64,000 nt of DNA from Cyclina sinensis (Eukaryota; Mollusca; Bivalvia; Venerida; Veneridae), in assembly GCA_012932295.1 (NCBI GenBank), contig JAAONU010000019.1, forward strand, positions 16,873,908 through 16,937,907, in the 5' to 3' direction. Under the pieces are notes generated by a model. It was not told where the DNA came from. It did not search any database and saw only the letters and a program-made list of their open reading frames with translations. Position 1 is the first letter of the stretch, and each line of letters opens with the position of its first letter. The position numbers and the translations under genes were made by a program. This document shows, in pieces, positions 55,901-64,000 of this stretch.

Positions 55901-58900
55901 ATGCAAACAAGTTAATTTGATTCTGTATTCACTGTAATATGACAGTTATAACATCTTTATATTCAGAGGAAAAGATCTTCATTTGAGTATTTCACACCTA
56001 TTAAGAGGAAACGAAGTTGTTTCTGTCTTTGCAATAAGCCTGATGATGGAAGGTATTATTAACACTAATGATTTATTTCTCAAAACGTTATTGTAGAGAT
56101 ATGGCCCTCATACATGTATTGAGTATATGCTGAACTGATTTAACTTTAAGCTAGCATCAAGTTCGAACTCACATAAGAAACTGCTATTGTTAATCTTCTA
56201 ACTGCTGTATAAATGTTTTGCGTTTATAGGCTGTGTTTCTGTAATATTCATATTTCATTTCCCGTCATCATAGCACTAAGTGCTCATGTTGAGCTTTTGT
56301 TACCGCCTGATGTCCGTCCATGTTTGTCCTCCATTCGTGCATGCATAAGAATTTTCTCAGAAACCATCAGTCAAAACTTGATGAAATTTGCCTTGGATTA
56401 TCCTTATATGAAGATTCCGGTTCAGACGGTTCCGGCTTTGATATTTGGTATGCAGAATCATCTAGTTAACCTTTATCAAGTTTGTTCAAATCAAGACCCT
56501 TTGGTCACAATTCAGCCCGCCCCAGGGTTTACATGTTTCACGTAGAGTTAAATAGGGAAACCCATTAAAATCTTCCTGTCAGAAATCCCAAAGCCTGCAC
56601 TTAAGATATTTGTTGCATTATCCATTATATCTCTGTCAAGTGTTTTCAAGTCATGGTGTGATAAATGGCCCCGCCCTAAGGGTTACATGTTCTACATAGC
56701 GTTAGATAGTAAAATTTTTTTAATAAAATCTTGTTATCTGAAACTGCATGGCCGAGTATTTAAATATTTGGTTTGTAGCATTGTCAAGTGAACCTCAAGA
56801 AAGTTTGTTCAAATAATTGCCATGGGTTAAAATATGCCCAGCCCTAGAGGCGATATGTTTCACTTACAGTTATATAGGAAGAATGAAGAAATTATTCTTC
56901 TCATAAACCACAATTCATAGAGCTTAGATATTTGGTATGTAGCATTGTATAGAGGACTTCTGCCCAGTTTGTTTAATTCACGAACCTGGGATAAAAACTG
57001 ACACCACCTGAGGGGTCTCTCTGTTTAACATGGACTTATAATTATAGGGTAAATTTAAAAAATCTTCTACTCAGAAACATAAAGGCCAATAGCGTATATA
57101 TTTTGTATTAACCATTGTCTTTTGGAACTCTGCCAAGTTTATTAAATATAACGGGGCCAAAATAAGGTGAGCGATTTCCTCTAGTTCACAGAATGCAGGT
57201 GGAACTGTTTTATTTCTGTTAATATTTCAGAAATAACTTGCTTTAAAATCATTACAGTTCATGATAGGTTAAAAACTATTTTAGGTCTACAGGTACTGGA
57301 TTGAATTTGCATGTAAAACCCTGTTAATAAGACTGAAAAATAAGTATTCTTTTGTGTTTATAATTTCTGCTACCTACAAAGAAAATACTGGCAGTGTGAG
57401 AGATGTGATCGGTGGTATAATCCTGAATGTATCGGACTGAATGTTGCAGATGAACCTGAAGTATTCACTTGCAAATCCTGCCAGGTATGTTTTTATTGGT
57501 TTTTAGTGATGTATAGATATAGAACAATGATAAGCACTAAGAAACTATATATTTCTTTAATCATCGCCAGGTTCCCTTTATTGGGCATTATAAGGTAATG
57601 CAAATAATAACTAACAAATCCTTGTTCGTTTAAAAGCAATGTGATTTAAATTTTTTTCCTTGTTTTTATTTACTTTTTCCTGGATATGAAGGTTTTTTTA
57701 GATGTTTTCAGAAACACACAGAAAAACCTGAGGAGTCAGAGGACTCTGACTGTGAAGAACCACCAGAAGATACTTTCTTGATAGATAAGGAAATTGCTAG
57801 CAACAACGTAAGTTTAATTAAAATTCTAATGTTTACAACTTCTATAATAATGCGTGTGCACTTATTTCTTGCATATTTGTGATTTTCTAAATTCTGTTAG
57901 TAATACCTAAGCAGTACTGTATTTCCTAAGATACTGTTTATAGGCATCTTGATTTGTGTGAATCATACGATAACTTATACTGTTAGTGTGCTTCAGCCTA
58001 CCATTTTAAATGATCCATAAAGCGTCCAAAGCCTTGGTGTCTATGAAGTTAAAAAAGTATAATAATATCATATTGAATTTAATTTTAACCAGTATATGGA
58101 TTTGGTATAGCGGACGTGTTCTTTTAGTGGACCTTAAAGCACATTGACGTACCGGCATGAAAACTTTTGGTATATTTGCAATGAAGGAACTCGTTTACAT
58201 TGTAGACAGTTAAAAACATTTTTTTCTTTCAGTCTTGTCTAATTTCATGTAAATTTTACCAACAAACTTAAAACTAATTAGTATAACTGAAACACTCTCC
58301 AGTTAATCAGTTGGTTGCTGAGCTTAAGGTCAGTGTATAAGAAAATGTTTTCTTTATGTTTTCAGAAAAACGTTGATAAACCTGAGGAGTCTGGGGACTC
58401 CGACTGTGACGAACCACCAGAGGTTACTTTCTTTATAGATAAAGCAGTTGCTAGCAAGAACGTAAGTTTAATTGAAATTCTAATGGTTTTGCAACATCTA
58501 AAATAATGTGTGTGCACTTATATTTTGCATATTTGTGATTTACTGAAATCTGGTAGGTTTACGTAAGCAGTGCTGTATTTCCTAGAATACTGTTTACAGG
58601 CATTTGGATTTGTGCAACCATCAAGAGAAGTGAATCATACGATAACTAGTCCGTGTGTTTCAACCTACCAATTTTTCAATGGTCCGCCAAGTGTCCAAAG
58701 GTTTGGTGTCTTCGAAGTGAAAGAAAATGCAGGATTGACATAATATCAATTTAGTCCAAATGATTTTAATTTAATTCACAATTTAATGTTCACATAAAAA
58801 GAATATCGAAATGTTTTTTGGAATGTTGAGCAAGTTAGAGATTATATAAATTGAATTACTGCTTTCATGTCAGATGAATCATAGCAGCAGTCGTGAAAGC

Positions 58901-61463
58901 AAATTGACAACACCCTAAAATGTTCTATTTTTCTTTAAATATCAGATTGATGCAGCATATTCAAGGGTCGACGATATAATAAAGTTGCAGCAAAAGTAAG
59001 AAGCTTAATTACTTTTATTTTTTACATTACTGAAAATCTCCTAAGTATAATGCATATGAACAGGTTGCAATCTTATGATTTATTGAGTACAAAATTTACA
59101 TTGACATCTATAACTTGTTTTAAACTATGTCTATAATTCAAATCTATTGGAATAATTAATGATGACCATCAGCCAAAAGGCACACCTTATGCTGTGGAAG
59201 GGTTCATTATCAGTAATCTTTTGTCAGAATATTTTCTTTACAAGTAAAATAGCGTAGTTTACCTGTTACCTGTAAACCAATTATTGTGGACTTCTTGTAT
59301 TGGGTATTAAGTCACTATCCCTATCAAGTTAATGGTATCAAATATTTAGGTTTACATTTGCAGGCTTAATTTATTCACCTTACTAGGAATTGATAATAAA
59401 ATACTGCAATGTACAGACAACTTCATAGCCATAAGAAATGGTGGTAGCCAGCTATCCATACAAGAGTCAGAGACAGAATGTATCCCATAGATACTTTAAT
59501 AAAGCCTACAAACTGACCCCTAATTTACCTTTTTTGGACGTACATGCATGGGTTAATATATAGGATTTTCCATTTTGTGATTTCAGTCCCACCTATATAA
59601 ATAGTTCATTCTTCTTATTAGAAAGAAAGGTTGGATGAAAAGACATCAAAAATTTCTACTGCAGAGAAGGGTTTTTGTAAAGGTTATGGATATGCCATAT
59701 TCAGCCAGCAGGCCATTATGACAGTGATGGAGGCTTTAACTAAAAAATATTTTACAGATGTGACAAGGTAATGAGTGCTATATTAACCTTCCTTATTATA
59801 TTTATTAGCTGTAAACTTTCTAACGGAAAATTCCGGTTTAGTATTCCGGTATTCATTACCAGGAACATTGGTATATATGCAGTTTGTTACATGACTGTAC
59901 ATCCAATATGATTCTGACCGAAGAAATCAAAGCTGCGACTGTGAATATTTTTTTCCAAAAAATCTATTACGTATGAACCAGTGTTTATGCAGAGTTAGTT
60001 TCTAGGTTACTCAGCATTCATTTACATAAGTGCTTTAGGGTAGAAAGTGCAGTCCATAAAATATAAATCTATTGAGAAATTGTCGCACTGTATGGGACTG
60101 TTTATAACATAATGTCAGTGTTATCTGTTAGAAATATCATTAAAGTGAATTCAGAATCACTAGGTTAACTGGCCTTACATTGGCAACCATCAAAAGATTA
60201 ACCAATAAAATGGCAGTAACTTTTAATACAGTAGATTTTTATCATGAGGTTAAGATGTTAAAACTTACCACTAATCAAAGCTAAAAATATATTAATCATA
60301 TGTATCAATATTAAATTACAATGATATATGGTTTTGTAGTTGTTGTCCATTATCTGTTGGAAATAAGTACATGTTATTTAAAATTGATTTCAGCAAGATT
60401 TATATAAAGCATGGTAGAATAACAGGAATGTCAGATGAGAAAATGAACAAGATTTTTGAAGAGGACAGATTGTAAGTAACATCATTTCTTTAAGTAATCA
60501 GAGATCTTCTTTTCATGTAGTAATGGAATCAATCATATTGACATACACAAAATAATCCTTTTTAACAGCCTTTATCCTAAGAAAAGGACGTAATATGGTT
60601 ACCTGTGTATGTGTGGGTGTTGTTCATTTCTTTGGTTGGTGTCCATTTGTAAACACTAAATCTGTAAAAGGTAGCCAATTGATATTTGATTACTTCCGTA
60701 TTTTAAAAAGAGGAATACATTTCAAAAGTAAATGCAACCCTTAAATTCATTAATGCCAAGTTATGGACCCTCGTGTAACTTTAAAGTTTTCATTTCTTTT
60801 GATTTCTCAGAAAAATATCAAAGGTATCCACTTGAATCTTAAAATATGGGTAGATTTTCAAGAGAGGAATTTTTCATAAGGGCAGGTAACCTTAAAGTTT
60901 CTACACAGTTATGGACCCTTATTTGATTGGCATTTTAGCTCACCTATACACTTTTACTATCCAGCCCTTCAAAAGTGGAGCATTACTCGACATAATGTCT
61001 TTACAGACAGAAATCTTTGATTCGAAACATTACACAACTTGAACAACAAAGTTAAAGCAACGGTACTCTAATTGTTTAAAATTCCAATCACATATTTCTG
61101 TATTTGGGCATTTGTCTAGCTAATATTGAATTATGTAATGTACTGGTATATACCAGCAGAATGATCCGTATGACTCTGAGGAAGCACACCAAGGTGTCTA
61201 TTTTATGTCAAGTATTCCTGGAACAGTAGTACTTGTATATTAATAATATTTATGTTAACTTTTTACCTTTCATATTTTTCAATTTCAGTTTAGCTTATGT
61301 GTATTTGAATGATGTTCTGCTAGTAGAAGCTTTAGCTGCTATTTTGGAGAAATGTGCAGATATCACTTATACAGAAGCAGACAAAGAATGCACTGAGACT
61401 ACTGGGCATAAGATGGAAGTACATGCTATGATGGCAGGATATAATAAAAGTAAGAATCCATAA
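49850..61463 (+). CDS. MULE-transposase-like/PHD finger protein, CARF-like region
   Basis: Thirteen supported exons carry one long protein. Exons 1-4 match the region seen in calcium-responsive transcription factor (CARF)-like proteins and MULE transposases: HTGHIMGQ, KIHELVQDGVTK, RRYFPSDKDVRKHV, RYGHELVLMDSTYK and FMTDMDHREISAI. The last two hold the first two catalytic Asp positions. Exons 6-7 encode a PHD finger, and exons 8-9 are duplicates. The 5' exons and start codon were not found, and exon phases clash between 52843 and 55319, so an exon is missing or lost. AATAAA lies at 61523. No terminal inverted repeats were seen around the gene, so it may be a domesticated host gene; an immobile transposon copy is the alternative. 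Confidence 0.7.
50043..50480. repeat. Degenerate GTCAAGGTCAC-type array in intron 1
   Basis: GGGGGAGACATATTGTTTTTGCC and TCTGTCCATCTC are followed by about three diverged ~145-bp monomers with CAATAACTATAGTATTG and AGATCAAAGGTCAATGTCAC. It is an older relative of the array at 5686. Confidence 0.75.
50750..51190. mobile_element. TIR element, 441 bp, carrying a tRNA-like segment
   Basis: TTTAAAGCGACTGACTCACA (50750-50769) is repeated as exact reverse complement at 51171-51190. The inside is non-coding and includes a tRNA-like region on the minus strand and a CCCCGTGACTAACGGGG hairpin near 51006. It lies in intron 1 of the MULE-PHD gene. Confidence 0.8.
50884..50957 (-). repeat. tRNA-like segment inside the TIR element
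   Basis: The minus strand reads GCCGTGGCTCAGTGGACTAAG (A-box-like), a longer middle part with GACCGAAAGGTC (variable-arm-like hairpin), and the B box GGGCTCGAATCC. No matching acceptor stem was seen, so this is a tRNA-derived sequence, not a functional tRNA gene. Confidence 0.6.
51529..51716 (+). CDS. MULE-PHD gene exon 2
   Basis: The acceptor ATATTTCCAG joins in phase 0 to give GQPIDGKVIGKI, continuous with the family pattern across the splice. It contains ELVQDGVTKTEDIQNYLK and RRYFPSDKDVRKHV, the helical region before the catalytic core. It ends in phase 2 at GTAAAT. Confidence 0.85.
51969..52058 (+). CDS. MULE-PHD gene exon 3
   Basis: The 90-base exon, phase 2 to 2, encodes VDQLNLQGLINAWSEESPED and KYFFQPS, matching the DQENL..W...SPDDKFFF pattern of CARF-like proteins. 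Confidence 0.85.
52515..52843 (+). CDS. MULE-PHD gene exon 4: transposase catalytic core, N-terminal half
   Basis: The acceptor AACTTCAG in phase 2 and the donor GTAAGT bound 110 residues of the RNase H-like fold. HLLNRYGHELVLMDSTYK carries the first Asp and WQPLSFMTDMDHREISAIE the second. The third acidic residue and the following FHR-type motif should lie in a next exon that was not found. The exon ends in phase 1. Confidence 0.9.
52985..53882. mobile_element. hAT-like MITE in the MULE-PHD gene
   Basis: The ends are TAGGACCGGGAAT and ATTCCCGGCCCTA. TTCGAATATTCGAATATT repeats lie near the right end and TGTTCGAATATTAG near the left. It is about 0.9 kb with no transposase. Clear 8-bp target duplications were not found. 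Confidence 0.6.
54001..54780. repeat. Degenerate GTCAAGGTCAC-type array
   Basis: ATGTCTCCCAAAAAGTGACATA and TCTGTCTGTCCATCTG head a series of diverged monomers with GGGTCAGTAGGTGAAAGGTC, GTCAAGGTCACAGTGACC and GTCAAGGTCACATTGACC. Confidence 0.7.
55319..55513 (+). CDS. MULE-PHD gene exon 5: linker
   Basis: The acceptor TTTTGACAG and the donor GTACAT bound 65 codons in phase 0: FAELFLEGKPLFLKSSPLD to RRKTLRQPKPK. The content is Lys/Ser-rich, probably disordered, with nuclear-localisation-like basic patches. Its phase-0 start does not fit the phase-1 end of exon 4. Confidence 0.7.
55967..56052 (+). CDS. MULE-PHD gene exon 6: first half of PHD finger
   Basis: The acceptor TATATTCAG starts RKRSSFEYFTPIKRKR, a basic stretch, and then SCFCLCNKPDDGR, the first zinc-binding Cys pair. 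It ends in phase 2 at GTATTA. Confidence 0.8.
56260..57190. repeat. Tandem array in the PHD intron, ~165-bp monomer
   Basis: The head has CACTAAGTGCTCATGTTGAGC and GATGTCCGTCCATG. Monomers marked by GCCCTAGAGG...ATGTTTCAC and ATTTGGTATGTAGCATTGT recur near 56519, 56673, 56838 and 57005. The 110-residue frame at 56213-56545 lies in this repeat and is not a gene. Confidence 0.75.
57382..57484 (+). CDS. MULE-PHD gene exon 7: second half of PHD finger
   Basis: Phase 2 joins AG to A, giving YWQCERCDRWYNPECIGL and then VFTCKSCQ. Cysteines are at all the expected places, but the residue that is normally His in WYHxxC is Asn. PHD fingers read histone H3 tails; whether this one folds normally without the His ligand is open. 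Confidence 0.85.
57712..57807 (+). CDS. MULE-PHD gene exon 8: acidic exon, copy A
   Basis: Ninety-six bases in phase 0 to 0 encode 32 residues: KHTEKPEESEDSDCEEPPED and then a TFLIDKEIASNN end. The acceptor is TGTTTTCAG, the donor GTAAGT. Copy B is 654 bases downstream. Confidence 0.75.
58366..58461 (+). CDS. MULE-PHD gene exon 9: acidic exon, copy B
   Basis: Ninety-six bases in phase 0 to 0 encode 32 residues parallel to copy A (KPEESGDSDCDEPPEVTFF). Flanking intron sequence is duplicated too, including GTAAGTTTAATT and AATCATACGATAACT. Either copy could be skipped without a frameshift. Confidence 0.75.
58946..58995 (+). CDS. MULE-PHD gene exon 10
   Basis: The acceptor TTTAAATATCAG and the donor GTAAGA bound IDAAYSRVDDIIKLQQ, a short helical segment ending in phase 2. 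Only this frame is open. Confidence 0.6.
59622..59767 (+). CDS. MULE-PHD gene exon 11
   Basis: The frame KERLDEKTSKIS...GYGYAIFSQQAIMTVMEALT is open from the acceptor TTCTTATTAG to the donor GTAATG (phase 2). The phase-2 end of exon 10 would fit only if the AG at 59628-59629 were used instead, so the true start may be 59630. Confidence 0.6.
60394..60471 (+). CDS. MULE-PHD gene exon 12
   Basis: The acceptor ATTGATTTCAG and the donor GTAAGT bound 78 bases, phase 2 to 2: KIYIKHGRITGMSDEKMNKI and then FEEDR. It joins in frame to the exons on both sides. Confidence 0.7.
61289..61463 (+). CDS. MULE-PHD gene exon 13, probably terminal
   Basis: The acceptor TTTTTCAATTTCAG in phase 2 gives YLNDVLLVEALAAILEKCAD and HKMEVHAMMAGYNK, then a stop at 61461. 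An AATAAA follows 60 bases later. A GTAAGA at 61450 could instead act as a donor, leaving phase 1, but no matching acceptor was found downstream. Confidence 0.65.
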
Positions 61464-61522
61464 TAGGATTATATTATGTATATTTTTGTGCCTAGTAAAT
61501 TGTTCTTTATATTTTTCTCTTA

Positions 61523-61528
61523 AATAAA
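61523..61528 (+). promoter_or_regulatory. Possible polyadenylation signal of the MULE-PHD gene
   Basis: AATAAA occurs 60 bases after the stop codon of exon 13. In AT-rich DNA this can be chance. Confidence 0.4.
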
Positions 61529-62301
61529 CCACACATGATAATTACGGTTAATGGTTTTTATAAATGTCTAGACATATATTCAAGATTACTTATTTAATGT
61601 CATTTCCTGGATTAAAGTATGCAGCTGTAAACCGTAAAATATGCTTAGTGCTTAATAACTTCAGATATAAATAAGAAGTTTAAATTAAACTTTGCCTGTG
61701 TGTACCTTATGCGTGGTGCTGGAATGAATATTTTTATGGCATACAGATTATATCTGTATAATTCTTGCTGTTGTGTATGCTCCTTTAATAACGCTATTTT
61801 TCTTGTTATCATAATGTAATACAGCTTCTTAAGGCAGATCACATTTTCACTTCTGGTGAAATCTAATTTTAGAATCTCTTGGTATTTTATGTGATATATT
61901 CCCATAAATGGTATAATACCATATAATATTATCCAAGATACAAAAATTCCTTTGAAAGAAGTGATGAAAAAATGAATAGCTAGAGGCATAAAAGGTAATG
62001 CATCATGACATGAGTCGAAACTCAAAATTTTGCTGTTTGGAAAATAAACATAAATAATGTGAAAAGCGATTAGTCAGGATCTACATTAAGTTGGAATGGC
62101 TTTTTAAAACTTTATATTTATACAATATTTTAAACATGTCCAAAAGTTTGGATGTGAAACAGTACATCTATTTATATGTTCAGTAAATCTGGAATAATGA
62201 AAAAGCGATGCAACTGATACATTCGCACTCAGGCACATTATGTTAAATGTTTGCAATAACATAGAATGTTCAACGATACATATACATCTGTTTCTCCACA
62301 G

Positions 62302-62646
62302 TATATGGGTTTTAATGTGACAGTGACGAAACAGAAACATGTGTACACAGGGCCTGAACATAAACAAAAATTTACACGAATTCCACCAAAACCAAGCAAC
62401 AGAGAATTACAACCGAATTTAGTAATACAATATATTAAGATAATAATATTAAACTCTTCTACTGCATCACTGACACATTATCCCAAACAAACTCTCAAAA
62501 CTGAAAGAAGCAAACAGTATGGCTGTGATACTTTACATTATGTTCGAACTTATCTACCATCATTTGAACATTATTCACTTTTGTTTTTTTCCAATTATCT
62601 TCATTTTCCTTTAGATGTTGGATTTCCTGCTTCAACTAGGGATTGA
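62302..62646 (+). other. Unassigned open segment, possible exon
   Basis: An acceptor-like TTTCTCCACAG precedes a frame that opens YMGFNVTVTKQKHVYTGPEH and contains RIPPKPSNRELQ before running into less protein-like sequence and a stop at 62646. The first ~45 residues look coding. It begins in phase 0, whereas the possible donor at 61450 leaves phase 1, so a link to the upstream gene is unproven. Confidence 0.35.
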
Positions 62647-62989
62647 GGATAACATGGCTTGTCATACAGGCATGTCGTGAGATAGATTTAGAGTGGAAGC
62701 TTCACCGGAGCTGGATCTGTGGACATTAAAACAATAGGAAATACAAATGTATTGCTTCTGGATATGTTGTGTGTATCCTGTGACATTGGGCCTAATTTTC
62801 TATGTGACTCAGATTTCCTGTAGAAAGTGGCGAAAACATTATTCTTATAGGGTATGCAGACATTTATAACTCGACTTTTTATAAATTGGAGTAGTTGGGT
62901 TGTCTGCGTCAGCGCCTGTGTTGGTGAACTTTTTCGTTTCTGTCCACTTACACTTTTTCAATGACTGCCAAACTATTCCCTTAAAAGTT

Positions 62990-63890
62990 TGAACATTTGG
63001 GTTCTTAGATGTTGAGATATAGATGGTGTAGGAATACATGCAAATAAAGACCCGCAAGTGTTGAAATTGATATATAAATATTTCATTTCAGGAGATTGCT
63101 CTCACCGGTTGAGATATTAAGGTATGACCTTCAACTTCAAGTCTGGTTTCTCATATGTTGGAATATCAATGGTGTAGGAATAAATGCAAATAAAGACCCT
63201 CAAGTGTTGCGATTAATATATAAATATTTCATTTGAAGAGAATCCTCGCACCTGTTGGGATATAAAGGTCTGACCTTCTACTGCAGGTCTATGTTATTAG
63301 ATGTTATGATATCAATGTTGAAGGCATGCTCTCACCTGTTTGGATATTAAAGTCTGACCTTAGACTGCAAGTCTGGGTTCTTATATGCTATGGTCTCAAT
63401 GGTGAAGGTTAACATGCATTTAAAGACCCTCAAGTGTTGGTATATATATTCAGGAGAATGCTGTCATCTGTTGGGATATTAATGTCTGACCTTTGACTTC
63501 AAGTCTGTTTTCTAATATGCTAGCATATGAATGGTGTAGGCATGCTCTCACCTGTTGGGATGTTAATGTCTACATTTGACTGCATGTCTGGGTTGTAAGA
63601 TGCTTAGCTAAGATATCAATGGTGAAGGAATAAATTAAATGAAGACCCTCAAATGTTGGGATAAATATATAAATATTTTATTTGAAGAAAATGCTCTCAC
63701 CTGTGGGGATATTAACATCTGACCTTCACCTGCAAGTCTGGGTCCTAAGATGCTAGGATATAAATGGCGAAGGAATAGATGCATATCAAGACCCTCATGT
63801 GTTGGGATTAATGTATAAATATTTTATTTGAAGAAAATGCTGGCACCTGTTAGGATATTTAAGTCTGAACTTATACTGCATGTTTTGGTT
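62990..63890. repeat. ~148-bp tandem array
   Basis: Monomers carry GTCTGACCTTC-ACTGCAAGTCTGGG, TAAGATGCTAGGATAT, AATGGTGAAGGAATA and AAAGACCCTCAAGTGTTGG. Markers fall near 63127, 63271, 63357, 63487, 63570, 63721 and 63868. Full units are 144-151 bases; others are shortened to 83-86 or 130. Confidence 0.8.
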
Positions 63891-63927
63891 CAAATATGTT
63901 ACTTAGGTTACTTAAATAAAAAGACAA

Positions 63928-64000
63928 ATTTTAGTTTTCGAGATCATCGTAAGTGATCTGCTCGTTTTTGTTCATTCGCAAAATTAGAAGTTACCGAGTC
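63928..64000 (-). mobile_element. Partial copy of the 44-kb TIR family at the window edge
   Basis: The reverse complement reads CGGTAACTTCTAATTTTGCG, AATGAACAAAAACGAGC and AAAACTAAAATTTGTC. This combines features that copies 1 and 2 at 43947-44882 each retain only in part, so it is probably nearer the complete family sequence. It is cut by the end of the window. Confidence 0.65.

Noticed and set aside
56213..56545. 110-residue plus-strand frame
   Set aside because: It lies in a dispersed tandem repeat (GTGCTCATG and GTCCGTCC head) inside an intron.
62845..63057. Minus-strand 70-residue frame
   Set aside because: It overlaps the start of the ~148-bp tandem array and has no recognisable content.

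Overview
The window is eukaryotic and most probably comes from a bivalve mollusc (inference). The evidence is AT-rich DNA, short exons with GT/AG introns, tandem arrays of GTCAAGGTCAC-type monomers headed by TGTCCGTC runs, and tRNA-derived SINEs, one ending in a GTGTTTAACCCCC tail of the kind common in bivalve genomes. No rRNA gene, intact tRNA gene, CRISPR array or prokaryotic operon was seen. Most of the sequence is transposable elements and satellites. Only two host-type genes can be supported.

Layout. 1-9.6 kb: SINEs, a small inverted-repeat element, two GTCAAGGTCAC tandem arrays, a TA microsatellite and a 2.08-kb near-perfect palindrome (7554-9636). 9.7-28.5 kb: a four-exon minus-strand gene for a small secreted protein with one LDL-receptor class A domain and a Thr-rich tract. 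Its second intron is 17.4 kb because an env-bearing Ty3/Gypsy-type retroelement (10831-27785, plus strand, 5-bp target duplication CATCT) sits in it. That element has itself been hit by a 1.81-kb palindromic DNA element (inside env), a 970-bp hAT-like element (3' region) and a 4.0-kb non-LTR retrotransposon (inside the 3' LTR). Each of these three has its own target-site duplication. Its gag, pol and env are all broken, and a 103-bp inverted copy of its own leader lies between gag and protease.

28.5-41 kb: a 24-bp satellite (29.2-31.05 kb), a 40-bp satellite (32.0-33.95 kb), microsatellites, a LINE fragment and long stretches with nothing recognisable. 41.3-43.9 kb: a decayed PIF/Harbinger transposon with a MADF/Myb-like gene (+) and a DDE transposase gene (-) facing each other. 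43.9-49.5 kb: a short tandem of TIR elements, a degenerate ~180-bp array, a SINE and other dispersed repeats.

49.85-61.5 kb: a plus-strand multi-exon gene (13 exons supported; 5' end not found). It joins a MULE-transposase-like region of the type seen in CARF-like proteins to a C-terminal PHD finger and a duplicated 32-residue acidic exon. Its introns carry further repeats. 62.3-64 kb: one unassigned open segment, a ~148-bp tandem array, and a fragment of the 44-kb TIR family at the window edge.

The genes do not form a pathway. The main biological interest is the nested insertions, the two long palindromes, the secreted LDLa gene that spans the nest, and the MULE-PHD gene with an internal exon duplication. 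All exon borders were placed by eye from splice signals and phase, with no transcript support.
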